From Deltaproteobacteria bacterium RIFOXYD12_FULL_57_12 (GTDB lineage Bacteria > Desulfobacterota > Desulfobulbia > Desulfobulbales > BM004): 44,897 nt of DNA. Numbering within the stretch: the first letter of the stretch is position 1; each line of letters starts with the position of its first letter. The DNA lies in assembly GCA_001799275.1 (NCBI GenBank), contig MGTE01000045.1, positions 549 through 45,445 of the forward strand, in the 5' to 3' direction. The notes under the pieces are model-generated. The model ran no database searches. It saw nothing but the letters and a program-made list of their open reading frames with translations, and was not told the DNA's origin. Positions 32,683-40,652 of this stretch are shown here, piece by piece. The translations under genes and the position numbers were made by a program.

Positions 32683-32699
32683 AGTCAAATCATTTGACT
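32683..32699. promoter_or_regulatory. 8-1-8 perfect inverted repeat
   Basis: AGTCAAAT-C-ATTTGACT lies between nif3 and the zinc-ribbon gene, 40 bp upstream of the latter. The minus-strand TTGACT within it could be a -35, but no good -10 follows at 17 bp. It is a possible operator. Confidence 0.35.
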
Positions 32700-32758
32700 C
32701 CTGAACCAAACGCGCTGCGGTCGGCTCAATTTCCTCTATGTCAAACCTATGCCTTGCA

Positions 32759-33592
32759 TCAATCAGCAAGGCGATGGAAGGCAAAAGGAGATTTCTGGTT
32801 TTCCGCGGCCCCGACCGCAACCCCCCAGTCTTTCTCCTTGGACGCCTGCTGGAGCAAAGCCTCCAGGGCCGGCACTACCGGATACTCGGTGGCAAAATGC
32901 CCGGCATCAACAACACAGAAACCGCTGGCCTCAGCCCATCGGGCCGTGCTGTGCTTGACCTCGCCGGTGATATAAACCTGCGCGCCTTCCGCATGGGCGG
33001 TTTCGGCAAAATCGGAACCGCTGCCGCCGCAGAGGGCCACGGTCCGGATCGTTGCCGGCAACTGCCCGGCTACGGCCAGAACCGGCAGAGCCAGTACCTC
33101 TGCCAGACGCCGTAAAAATTGAGAACCGTCGAGTATATCAGCCAAGTGTCCTATGCGACCAAAGCCGACCCCATTCCCCATACCTTGAAACCCGGGTTTC
33201 AAAACCAGCGGCCTGACCTGTTGAAGGCCCAAGGCGGTGGCCAGCACATCATTCACCCCGCCTGACGCCTGATCAAGATTGGTGTGGAGGCTTACCACGG
33301 CAATCTCATGCGCCATGGCAAGCTGCAGAAACCGGCCGACGGGTGAATCGGTATTTACTGTTTTGAGGGGATGAAAAATCAACGGGTGGTGGGTAACAAG
33401 GACATTGGCTCCGCGGTCAATCGTCTCGGCCAAAACTTCTGCGGTGGGATCAAGGGCTATCAGGATGCCCGAGATCCGGTGCCCGAGGTTGCCGACCATC
33501 AGGCCGACATTATCCCAAACTTCGGCCAGGGCAACTGAGGCAATTTCATCAAGATATGTGAGCAGATCTTTTACTGTCGGGCATTGCGCCAT
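32759..33592 (-). CDS. Nif3-like dinuclear metal protein
   Basis: A 277-residue member of the NIF3/YbgI (GTP cyclohydrolase I type 2) family, which forms hexameric rings with a two-metal centre. Metal-binding motifs are VTHHPLIF (about 66-73), SLHTNLDQ (about 101-108) and the C-terminal ITGEVKHS with DAGHFATEYP. The length is that of the short form without the PII-like insert. Physiological function is unclear. The pairing with the zinc-ribbon coiled-coil gene is a common bacterial arrangement. No strong Shine-Dalgarno sequence precedes the ATG; the gene overlaps a small upstream frame. Confidence 0.93.
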   Translation of the reverse strand: MAQCPTVKDLLTYLDEIASVALAEVWDNVGLMVGNLGHRISGILIALDPTAEVLAETIDRGANVLVTHHPLIFHPLKTVNTDSPVGRFLQLAMAHEIAVVSLHTNLDQASGGVNDVLATALGLQQVRPLVLKPGFQGMGNGVGFGRIGHLADILDGSQFLRRLAEVLALPVLAVAGQLPATIRTVALCGGSGSDFAETAHAEGAQVYITGEVKHSTARWAEASGFCVVDAGHFATEYPVVPALEALLQQASKEKDWGVAVGAAENQKSPFAFHRLAD

Positions 33593-33888
33593 TCTGTCAT
33601 ACCGGCACTAATAAAACAAAAAAGGCACACCTCTGTTACTGGTGCACCTTTTCTCTGGACACTGACCCGGCCGCTCCTGTCTCCTCCCAGAAAATAAACC
33701 TCCTGGGCCTCGATGGTTGACGGACGAACCAATGTAATCGCGCGTTTTCTGTAAAACCTATCCTTTTCATCATACTCAAAACGAGCCCCGATCCCCATGA
33801 GTCGCCCAGGCAATTCCGCCTGTGCAAAACAACCGGACTCTCGCAATATAACATTTTCCTGCCGTATCACCTTCGCAATTTCGGGCAA
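33571..33888 (-). CDS. possible small protein between the tRNA and nif3
   Basis: A 105-residue frame, not recognised. It includes RLMGIGARFEYDEKDRFYRKRAI and GDRSGRVSVQRKG, which look like short beta strands, and codon use is plausible for a gene. TTG at 33888 follows GGAG by 5 bases. The frame is open a further 36 bp to the tRNA 3' end, where no ribosome-binding site fits. It overlaps the nif3 start by 22 bp, which suggests translational coupling and would explain the missing Shine-Dalgarno sequence of nif3. Confidence 0.4.
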   Translation of the reverse strand: MPEIAKVIRQENVILRESGCFAQAELPGRLMGIGARFEYDEKDRFYRKRAITLVRPSTIEAQEVYFLGGDRSGRVSVQRKGAPVTEVCLFCFISAGMTEWRNARQ

Positions 33889-33926
33889 TATCACTCCGCA
33901 ATACTTGTTTTCGGCTGGCAGCAAGC

Positions 33927-34003
33927 TGGTGGGCCCACCTGGACTCGAACCAGGGACCGACCGGTTATGAGCCGGTGGCTCTAGCCAACTGAGCTATAGG
34001 CCC
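33927..34003 (-). tRNA. tRNA with CAU anticodon (Ile2 or elongator Met)
   Basis: A 77-base tRNA with encoded CCA. On the minus strand it begins GGGCCTATAGCTCAG, the anticodon loop is CTCATAA (CAU), the T arm is GGTTCGAGTCC, and the 3' end is GGGCCCACCA. The full 7-bp acceptor stem pairs. CAU can be elongator Met or Ile2 with lysidine at C34. The CCTGG-type T arm recalls Ile2 genes, but this cannot be settled by eye. The initiator form is unlikely, because the 1-72 pair is G-C. Confidence 0.93.
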
Positions 34004-34023
34004 TTCCGCATGGTTAATTTTAT

Positions 34024-34053
34024 ATAATAAACCACCACAAAATTGTTTGTCAA
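34024..34053 (-). promoter_or_regulatory. tRNA promoter
   Basis: Perfect TTGACA (34048-34053 on the minus strand), 18 bp, TATTAT (34024-34029), then 20 bp to the tRNA 5' end. Confidence 0.7.
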
Positions 34054-34167
34054 CGACAAACTCCATATCGATCCCCAGAAAAAAACCTGCCAAAGAAACA
34101 ATCTCTAGTCTCAGCTGGCTGTTTTACTTGACCCAAGCCGCCCAGGTCGATATATTTTTTCTTCACC

Positions 34168-34254
34168 TTAATCCGCAGGATTTCTGTTCCGAGCTCCTGC
34201 TGCACTCTCTTTAAAATAAGCTCGAAGGCTCGCAACCAACTCTTCTTTCTTCAT
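34168..34254 (-). CDS. possible 28-residue ORF
   Basis: The gap of about 350 bp between the tRNA and the M48 gene holds little. A frame of 28 codons begins MKKEELVASLRAYF with AAGG seven bases upstream. It has a helix-like acidic start but stops early; a second frame continues the stretch to 34050, so it may be the frameshifted remains of a larger gene. No family is recognised. Confidence 0.2.
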   Translation of the reverse strand: MKKEELVASLRAYFKESAAGARNRNPAD

Positions 34255-34357
34255 CAGACAACCTTCATCCGTCATTGCGGGCATTCGGCAGCAAGAACCA
34301 CCGCATAATCGGCCTTTTTCTGCCACTCCGGGACCACCCGGAAAAGGAACTGCTCTA

Positions 34358-36187
34358 TTGATCTACAATAATCTCCTTTATTTGCTTGTTGTCGTTCTTA
34401 TCCTCTCCACCGGCAGCGTCCCGAAGCAGCCGTCTCTCCCCCTGGTCGATGGTCTTCTCTTTTTTCTGCTCAAGGCCTTTGTCTATCATGCTCTGCTGAG
34501 CCGTGCCCACCGGGGTACCCGCAGCAAAAACAGCCGGGCATATTTTGCCACGGAACAGCATTTTTCCATCCTGGCTGTTCTTTCCTTGGCGGTTGATGTC
34601 TATCTGCTTGACTGCAAATACTATTTCGCCCACATTCCCCTTGCCGCCCAGCTGCCGGTCCTTACCGACCTGGCCGGTATCAGCCTTTTTTTCTGTTATC
34701 TGGCCATGCTCTGGGCACGAGCCCGGCGGAGCTACCTGATTGTTTTTGAAAGGTTCTATACGGCCAAGGCCTTTATTCTCTCAAACCTCAAGACCAACCT
34801 GCCTCTCATTTTACCCTGGCTGTTGCTTTCCCTGCTGCTCGACATCCTGCAGTTGATTCCCCTGCCATCCCCTTGGCGTCTGCAGCTTTCCCAGTGGGGA
34901 GAACAGGCTATCCTGCTGTTTTTTTTCGTGCTGCTCGCCGCGGTTTTTCCGGCGTTAATCCGACGGCTCTGGGGTTGTACCCCCCTGCCGGCCGGCTCTT
35001 TCCGCAGCCAGATTGAACGGTTCTGCCACCAGCAGAACTTTGCCTATACCGAAATCATGCTCTGGCCATTGTTCGAAGGTCGGGCGCTCACCGCGGGCGT
35101 AATGGGAATTTCAAAAAAACTGCGCTACCTGCTGGTTACGCCAGTACTGCTCGAAACCCTGACAACGGACGAACTGGAGGCGGTCATGGCGCACGAGATC
35201 GGCCATGTGAAAAAATACCATCTCCAACTCTATCTCGTCCTCTTCCTGGGTTTCTCTCTTCTGATCGGCATGATTGCCGACCCGCTCCTCTATCTGCTGC
35301 TCAGCTCCAATCTTTTTTATAAGATAACCAGCTTCACCCATACCGACGCCGAGGCAGCCCTGGCTTTCTGGGGCACGGTGCCGCTGCTGCTCATCATGAT
35401 TCTCTATTTCCGCTATGTATTCGGTTTTTTTATGCGCAATTTCGAACGGCAGGCTGACCTCCATGTCTTTACAGCCACCGGCAACAGTGAACCCCTGGTC
35501 CAGTCACTTGAAAAAATCGGCTGGCTGAGCGGAAACATTCGCGATCTGCCCAGCTGGCATCACTTCGGCATCGGCCAACGCGTGGACTTTCTGAACCGCT
35601 GCCGAATCAACCCCGGCCTGATAAAATGGCACGACCTCAAAATTTACGGCGCCCTTCTTCTCTATCTGGTTGTCCTGGGAGGCAGTGCCGGGCTGTTGCA
35701 AATCATGCCGATGGATATTCTTAAGGCAAACTCGGCCAACAAATTCGTCGAAGCGGTGCTAAAGCAAAAAATCAGACAAGAACCTGACAACGCACTCTGG
35801 TACCGACTCATGGGCGATCTCAAGCAGGAGAACAAACAGGATGCCGAAGCCAGGAGTGCTTACGAAAAGGCCCTGACCCTGAAGCCGACCAATCCGGAAA
35901 TCATGAACAACTTGGCCTGGCTGCTGGTCATGTCCGAGAAACAGGATGTCCGTGAGCCGGCAACGGCTTTGCGCCTTGCCCAAACGGCCGCCGACATTGA
36001 ACCGGCCGGGTATATCCTCGACACCCTGGCCACCGCCTACTGGGTAAACGGCTTCATCAAAGAGGCCATCGCGACGGAGCAGGAGGCAGCGGCCAGGGAT
36101 CCGGCCAACCGGCAATACTACCGGCAACAGATTGAGGCCTTTACAACAAACAACCCGCCGCCACGACCAACCCAAGGAGATCAGTGA
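34358..36187 (+). CDS. M48-family membrane metallopeptidase with TPR tail
   Basis: A 609-residue inner-membrane protein. About four hydrophobic helices precede the peptidase domain. The zinc motif is HEIGH (279-283), and the third ligand is probably Glu363 in NFERQAD. More helices lie between and after (about 293-320, 340-358 and 425-443). From about 470 to 590 there are tetratricopeptide repeats (LWYRLMGDLKQENKQDAEARSAYEKALTL and two further units) for protein contacts. M48 relatives (HtpX, BepA, Ste24) degrade or assemble envelope proteins. Start TTG 34358 follows AAGGAA at about 8 bp. The stop overlaps the surE start, so the two are coupled. Confidence 0.87.
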   Translation: MIYNNLLYLLVVVLILSTGSVPKQPSLPLVDGLLFFLLKAFVYHALLSRAHRGTRSKNSRAYFATEQHFSILAVLSLAVDVYLLDCKYYFAHIPLAAQLPVLTDLAGISLFFCYLAMLWARARRSYLIVFERFYTAKAFILSNLKTNLPLILPWLLLSLLLDILQLIPLPSPWRLQLSQWGEQAILLFFFVLLAAVFPALIRRLWGCTPLPAGSFRSQIERFCHQQNFAYTEIMLWPLFEGRALTAGVMGISKKLRYLLVTPVLLETLTTDELEAVMAHEIGHVKKYHLQLYLVLFLGFSLLIGMIADPLLYLLLSSNLFYKITSFTHTDAEAALAFWGTVPLLLIMILYFRYVFGFFMRNFERQADLHVFTATGNSEPLVQSLEKIGWLSGNIRDLPSWHHFGIGQRVDFLNRCRINPGLIKWHDLKIYGALLLYLVVLGGSAGLLQIMPMDILKANSANKFVEAVLKQKIRQEPDNALWYRLMGDLKQENKQDAEARSAYEKALTLKPTNPEIMNNLAWLLVMSEKQDVREPATALRLAQTAADIEPAGYILDTLATAYWVNGFIKEAIATEQEAAARDPANRQYYRQQIEAFTTNNPPPRPTQGDQ

Positions 36188-36954
36188 AAAAAATGCCCCT
36201 GATTCTGGTTACCAACGACGACGGCATTTACGCCCCGGGTCTGCATGCCCTTTTCCGGGCCATGCAGCAGATCGGTCAGCCGGTTATCGTTGCGCCCATA
36301 CAGGACAACAGCGCCGTCAGCCACTCTCTGACCATGCATCGACCGCTCAGGGTCACCAAGGTTGACGATTACACCTTTACCGTGGACGGCACCCCAACGG
36401 ACTGCGTCACCATCGGCCTCAGCAAACTCCTGCCGACAAGACCGGCCCTGGTTGTTTCCGGCATCAACCCGGGCGCCAACCTCGGCGACGACATCAGCTA
36501 CTCGGGAACCGTTTCCGCGGCCATCGAGGCCACCATGCTGGGCATACCCTCCATGGCGGTGTCCCTGGCCGGCACCGCGCCATACTTTTTTGAAACCGCG
36601 GCGCACATTGCCAAAAACCTGGCTCGAAAAATTCTTGCCGAGGGCTTGCCCAAGGATACCCTCTTAAATATTAACGTCCCCAACCTCAAGATCCAGGAGA
36701 TCAGTGGCCTCCGTTTTACCCGGCAAGGCCGGCGGCTCTATGATGACGCCATCAAGGAAACCTTTGATCCCTGGGGCAGAAAACATTACTGGATCGGCGG
36801 CGGCACCCCATCGTGGGACAATGGTCACGATACGGACTCCTCAGTCATCCAGGCCAACCAGGTTTCCATAACCCCCATTCATCTCGATCTGACCAACTAC
36901 GAGGCCCTGGCCTATCTGCAGGAGCACTGGCCTTTCTCCCTGTCTGACGATTGA
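36184..36954 (+). CDS. surE: 5'-nucleotidase SurE
   Basis: A 256-residue metal-dependent survival-protein nucleotidase that dephosphorylates nucleoside 5'-monophosphates. The signature LVTNDDG (8-14) holds the metal-binding Asp pair. Next come APIQDNSAVSHSLT (metal-binding Ser/Asn region), VDGTPTDCV, and VSGINPGANLGDDISYSGTVSAA with the third ligand Asn. The GTG at 36184 follows AAGGAGA and overlaps the stop of the M48 gene in a GTGA. An ATG three codons on is less well spaced. Convergent with the next gene. Confidence 0.96.
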   Translation: MKKMPLILVTNDDGIYAPGLHALFRAMQQIGQPVIVAPIQDNSAVSHSLTMHRPLRVTKVDDYTFTVDGTPTDCVTIGLSKLLPTRPALVVSGINPGANLGDDISYSGTVSAAIEATMLGIPSMAVSLAGTAPYFFETAAHIAKNLARKILAEGLPKDTLLNINVPNLKIQEISGLRFTRQGRRLYDDAIKETFDPWGRKHYWIGGGTPSWDNGHDTDSSVIQANQVSITPIHLDLTNYEALAYLQEHWPFSLSDD

Positions 36955-37014
36955 CAAACCGGTGCGACATCGCCTGGCAACGGAACTGACGACAGATATT
37001 TCCTGCTGCCGGGC

Positions 37015-37776
37015 CTAAAAATATGACGAAAACAGATAGCGGATGTCTTCCAGGGAATCCTTGATAGCGTAAGGCATGGTCTTGGCGTAAATATCCAGCA
37101 GGACAACGGCGTTAATCGAGGCGTCCGTCTCGGAGGCGGCCCGCAGCCTGTCGGCAATTGCCAGATTGACTTTCTGGAGTATCTTGTAGCGTTCCACAAG
37201 CCCTTCCAGGCTGAAATCCACCGCCCGCTCTTCGTTTTTTAAAAAATACTGGGCCAGCAGATACATGGAGGTTGCCCGGTAGATAGTTTCCTCCTCGCTC
37301 GCCAGTGGCAGATGAAATCGGGCCATGGGCCTCAAAAAGGTGGAATGCGGGCAGCCGCTGGTGGCGACAATCAGGCCCATCAATGAACTGATGGCCCGCT
37401 GGGCCGTAGTCCGCTGGGCGATTCTTCTTTCCTGGGTGATGACCTCCATCAGGACTTCATCGTGCGAAATTAATTTATTTGAAAACCGCATCACATCAAC
37501 GAGGTTAACCGCCAGCGCGCAACGAGGGTGGGTCAGGACGGACAAAGGACAGTTCGGACACTGATGATACGCCAGCGCGGTCCATGATGGTAGGGCATCG
37601 GGGGCCGTGTTTTGATGCAGAACCTCAAGATGCCCGTCAAGCAACAGGTCGATGGTTTCCCGGGCGCCGTCCGGCAAAGTCAAAACATATTGAATGGTTA
37701 CATTATCTGTTAACGGTTCCGTCACTCCCGACACCCCGCGGGAACTTTGTTGATAACAACCAGCGCGACAAAACAT
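37015..37776 (-). CDS. uncharacterised cysteine-containing protein (DUF6901-like)
   Basis: A 253-residue protein without a known function. After a variable start, residues about 28-62 form beta strands (IQYVLTLPDGARETIDLLL). The YHQCPNCPL motif (about 70-78) with a further Cys 12-13 residues later suggests metal binding, and a second conserved-looking segment is ATSGCPHSTFLRPM (about 138-151). The C-terminal 90 residues are helical (FSLEGLVERYKIL). It resembles the deltaproteobacterial DUF6901 group from memory, not by search. There are no signal peptide or membrane helices. The ATG at 37776 lacks a Shine-Dalgarno sequence; an internal GTG at 37725 is possible. Confidence 0.7.
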   Translation of the reverse strand: MFCRAGCYQQSSRGVSGVTEPLTDNVTIQYVLTLPDGARETIDLLLDGHLEVLHQNTAPDALPSWTALAYHQCPNCPLSVLTHPRCALAVNLVDVMRFSNKLISHDEVLMEVITQERRIAQRTTAQRAISSLMGLIVATSGCPHSTFLRPMARFHLPLASEEETIYRATSMYLLAQYFLKNEERAVDFSLEGLVERYKILQKVNLAIADRLRAASETDASINAVVLLDIYAKTMPYAIKDSLEDIRYLFSSYF

Positions 37777-37843
37777 TTCTACTTGGGTTGGCGCGCCGCG
37801 TCAACACCGAAGAAAAGACACGCCCGGGAAAAAACTATAATTC

Positions 37844-37873
37844 TTGGAGAAGCAAGCCGATAAAAGATATGAT
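37844..37873 (+). promoter_or_regulatory. candidate promoter of the 37900 gene
   Basis: TTGGAG (37844-37849), 18 bp, TATGAT (37868-37873). The transcript would start about 20 bp before the ATG at 37900. Confidence 0.4.
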
Positions 37874-37899
37874 CGTTTGTTTTCACCAAGGGAAAGAGA

Positions 37900-38976
37900 A
37901 TGGAACCACAGGGAATCAATAACATCTCCTCTTTGTTTTCACCACCGCTCACCGGCAGTGAAAAATCCGCCGCCCTGCCGAACGACCGCTCATTCCGGGC
38001 AATCCTGGCAAAGTCCTTGACTCCGGACGCCACCTTACGGCCGACCCGGACCATGCCGCGCACCAGCGCATGGCAAGAACTCCCGACCGCCTCGCCGCCC
38101 CGTCTCAGGAATAGCGCCGTTGCCAATGCCTACCAACAACAGCTTGCAAACGCCGGCCGCGAACCCGGCCGCCCCCCCAGCGGTTGGCAGAAATACAAAG
38201 ATGATCAACTGCTGAGCAACCCAGGCGGCGACCAATACTCCCTGGAACAAAAAAAAATATTGCCGGAGCCCGAACCCTCCTTTTTCAAACGCCTTGGTAA
38301 AGATCTAGGCGATGCTTTTGACAATGTGAAAAACTTTTTCAGCAATTTCCTGTTCGGCGCCACTGTCTGCCGGCGCGATGCCAACGATCAAATCCAGACA
38401 ACCAAGAACAAAGGGTTCGTCGGGTCGATTGTCGATTTCTGCAAGGATCTGGGCAGCGCGCTTTCCTTCGGCACCTGGCGGCCGGATGGCGAGGCTGCCC
38501 CCCAGGGACCGATGGCGCGCCTTGCCTTTTTCGCCGGTAAAATCAAGGAGGCGGTGCTCGGCGATCTGCTGGGCGGCATCGGCAGCAGCATCAACCACAT
38601 GGGGGAGGATCTGGTACTGGCAGGCTGGAACCTTGTGGAAGTGTTGCCCGATGCGACAATCGGCAATATGGCGGCCGGCCGGCAACTGACTTCGACCATT
38701 TTCGACAACGGTCAGGTGGCCATCGACTACCTCACGGACATCCTGCCTTTTGGCGAGGCCTGGCTGCGCGTCCACGCCCCGAATCTTAAAAGCGGCGACC
38801 TGCCCATTCTCTACAATCTTAAACTGCCGGAAAATTATCCCGAGGATGAACGCTGGCAGAACATCCGCAACACGCCGTTTAGGAAAAAAATCGAAACCGT
38901 CGGCGCCCTGCTGGCGGACATTGTCTCCCTGGGCCTGCTGGGGCAGATCACCGCAACCAGCGAAAAACGTCATTAG
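37900..38976 (+). CDS. unknown 358-residue protein
   Basis: Not recognised. The first 110 residues are polar, rich in Pro, Arg and Ser, and probably disordered. Residues about 125-330 alternate amphipathic helices and glycine-rich turns (FFKRLGKDLGDAFDNVKNFFSNFLFGATVC, KIKEAVLGDLLGGIGSSIN, LVLAGWNLVEVLPDATIGNMAAG). The C-terminus is helical (VGALLADIVSLGLLGQI). There is no cleavable signal peptide. The pattern of repeated amphipathic helices could fit a membrane-surface, pore-forming or scaffold protein; that is a guess. GGGAAAGAGA precedes the ATG. It stands alone between the DUF6901-like and GGDEF-PilZ genes. Confidence 0.72.
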   Translation: MEPQGINNISSLFSPPLTGSEKSAALPNDRSFRAILAKSLTPDATLRPTRTMPRTSAWQELPTASPPRLRNSAVANAYQQQLANAGREPGRPPSGWQKYKDDQLLSNPGGDQYSLEQKKILPEPEPSFFKRLGKDLGDAFDNVKNFFSNFLFGATVCRRDANDQIQTTKNKGFVGSIVDFCKDLGSALSFGTWRPDGEAAPQGPMARLAFFAGKIKEAVLGDLLGGIGSSINHMGEDLVLAGWNLVEVLPDATIGNMAAGRQLTSTIFDNGQVAIDYLTDILPFGEAWLRVHAPNLKSGDLPILYNLKLPENYPEDERWQNIRNTPFRKKIETVGALLADIVSLGLLGQITATSEKRH

Positions 38977-39192
38977 CCAACTCCCCGTTGATACAATTAA
39001 TGAACTGCTCGGCAGAGAAATCATTTTTTATTCCGCGCCGGACCTGTCAGGGTATTTTTTCCTTGCTTTTTTATTGGGTATTCTGGCAACAAAGTAGTGA
39101 GATAATAAAATTCACGCTCAACTGAGTAACCAACCGGGCGGAAAACCGATTACCTGCCATCGGACTTTTTGTATAACTGGATGAGGTTCCAC

Positions 39193-40359
39193 ATGAAGGA
39201 GATTCGAGATGCTGTTCTTCATTGCCTGGAAAAAAATGGCAACGAAGAACAACTGGTCAAAGAACTGGACAAAATAATCGCGAAATCCGGCGAAAGTGTT
39301 TACAGCGTCATCCTGCATGTCTTCACCCATCTCTCGCTAGAGCAAAAAGAAGCCAAGACCTACTGGCATCAGATTATCGCTCAATGGCATGATCTTGGCC
39401 GGATACTTGGCCGCCAGGTCAGCCTGCGCACGGCAATCTGCGATTATTTCTGTTCGGTGCAGAAGTCCTTGAAAAACCCGAAGGTCGTGGAAATTCAGGT
39501 TTTTGAAAAAACCATCAGAGACTCCAGGCATGATGACCTCACCGGTCTGCTGAACCGCAAGTTTTTTGATGAAACCCTGACACGGGAGGTTGCGCTGGCA
39601 AAACGGCATGGCATGGATCTCTCCCTGCTGTTTCTTGACCTGGATAACTTCAAGGAGGTTAACGACACATACGGCCACAAAACCGGCGACATGGTGCTTC
39701 GGGAGGTGGCAAAGATAATCAAGAAAGAATTGCGCGGCGAGGATATCGCCTGCCGTTACGGCGGCGAGGAACTGGTCATTGTCTTCCCGCAAATATCCAG
39801 GGAAGATGCCCTCTTTGTGGGCGAACGAATTCGGACCAGCGTGGAAAGAAAAAAAATAGCCCACAAGGGTGGGGAGTTCTCCATTACGGTGAGCGGCGGC
39901 CTTGTCTCTTTTCCGGTCGACAGCGAAGAGGCCGCCGGGCTTCTGGCCTGTGCGGATAACGCCATGTATCGGGCCAAGGGCTCCGGCAAGAATAAAATCT
40001 CCTTCTGTTCCTCGGACAAACGCCGCTATCTTCGCCTTAACGTCGAGAAAGAAATCAGGGTCAAGGAACTCGGGGTCAATGGCTCGCCGATAGAAACCTC
40101 AATAAGCAAGGATATCAGTGTCGGCGGCCTGCTCTTCGAATACAGCAGCCCGCTGGAAATCGGCACCCAGATTCAATTGGAGATCCCCCTGAAAGCAAAA
40201 AAACCGCTCTTTGTCATTGGCAGAGTGGTGCGGGTGGAATGCATCAACCAGCACCGCTATGATATTGGCATCACCATTTCCTTTCTAAAAATGGACAAAG
40301 CCGCAAAGCAGGAAATTTCAAGCTATCTGCATGAACAGCTTGCGCATGCGGCAATCTGA
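39193..40359 (+). CDS. diguanylate cyclase with C-terminal PilZ domain
   Basis: A 388-residue cytosolic c-di-GMP protein. The N-terminal 110 residues are helical with no recognised sensor fold. The GGDEF domain (about 115-275) has DDLTGLLNRKFF, LDLDNFKEVND and the active site GGEEL (190-194), so synthesis from two GTP is expected. The PilZ domain (about 277-380) has RRYLR (277-281, RxxxR) and DISVGG (307-312, DxSxxG), both c-di-GMP contacts. No RxxD inhibitory site is seen five residues before GGEEL, so feedback may act through PilZ. The ATG at 39193 follows GAGG; earlier TTG and ATG starts exist. Confidence 0.92.
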   Translation: MKEIRDAVLHCLEKNGNEEQLVKELDKIIAKSGESVYSVILHVFTHLSLEQKEAKTYWHQIIAQWHDLGRILGRQVSLRTAICDYFCSVQKSLKNPKVVEIQVFEKTIRDSRHDDLTGLLNRKFFDETLTREVALAKRHGMDLSLLFLDLDNFKEVNDTYGHKTGDMVLREVAKIIKKELRGEDIACRYGGEELVIVFPQISREDALFVGERIRTSVERKKIAHKGGEFSITVSGGLVSFPVDSEEAAGLLACADNAMYRAKGSGKNKISFCSSDKRRYLRLNVEKEIRVKELGVNGSPIETSISKDISVGGLLFEYSSPLEIGTQIQLEIPLKAKKPLFVIGRVVRVECINQHRYDIGITISFLKMDKAAKQEISSYLHEQLAHAAI

Positions 40360-40394
40360 AGATCTCGGGATTCAATCCGGTTGTGGGTAAATAA

Positions 40395-40426
40395 CAAGGG
40401 GTTATGGCGTGGGCCATAACCCCTTG
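40395..40426. terminator. bidirectional intrinsic terminator
   Basis: A perfect 14-bp stem (CAAGGGGTTATGGC with its complement) and a 4-base loop are flanked by A-rich and T-rich sequence (TTGTTTATT). It ends the GGDEF-PilZ transcript in one direction and the tRNA-Ala transcript in the other. Confidence 0.85.
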
Positions 40427-40434
40427 TTTATTCC

Positions 40435-40510
40435 TGGTGGAGATGAGGGGATTCGAACCCCTGACATCCACGTTGCGAACGTGGCGCTCTCCCAGCTGAG
40501 CTACATCCCC
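40435..40510 (-). tRNA. tRNA-Ala (CGC anticodon)
   Basis: A 76-base tRNA with encoded CCA. On the minus strand it starts GGGGATGTAGCTCAG, the anticodon stem is CCACG/CGTGG around TTCGCAA (CGC, codon GCG), the T arm is GGGGTTCGAATCCCC, and the end is CATCTCCACCA. The acceptor has one G-U pair. Position 3-70 is that G-U pair, the main identity element for alanyl-tRNA synthetase. Confidence 0.96.
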
Positions 40511-40564
40511 TGAAAACTCACCGTAACGGCCAGTTGCTTTCCGCCTTCTCCGTATCGGCTGTGC

Positions 40565-40593
40565 ATAATAGCATGATGCACAGCCGGAGACAA
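40565..40593 (-). promoter_or_regulatory. tRNA-Ala promoter overlapped by an inverted repeat
   Basis: On the minus strand TTGTCT (40588-40593), 17 bp, TATTAT (40565-40570). A perfect 11-bp inverted repeat (40556-40566 with 40576-40586, arms CGGCTGTGCAT) spans the spacer and the -10. Confidence 0.5.
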
Positions 40594-40652
40594 GCGCTCT
40601 CATTGCGCGGTTGTCCGCTTTTCCCTGAAGGTTAACCCAGCGAAGCTGGATA

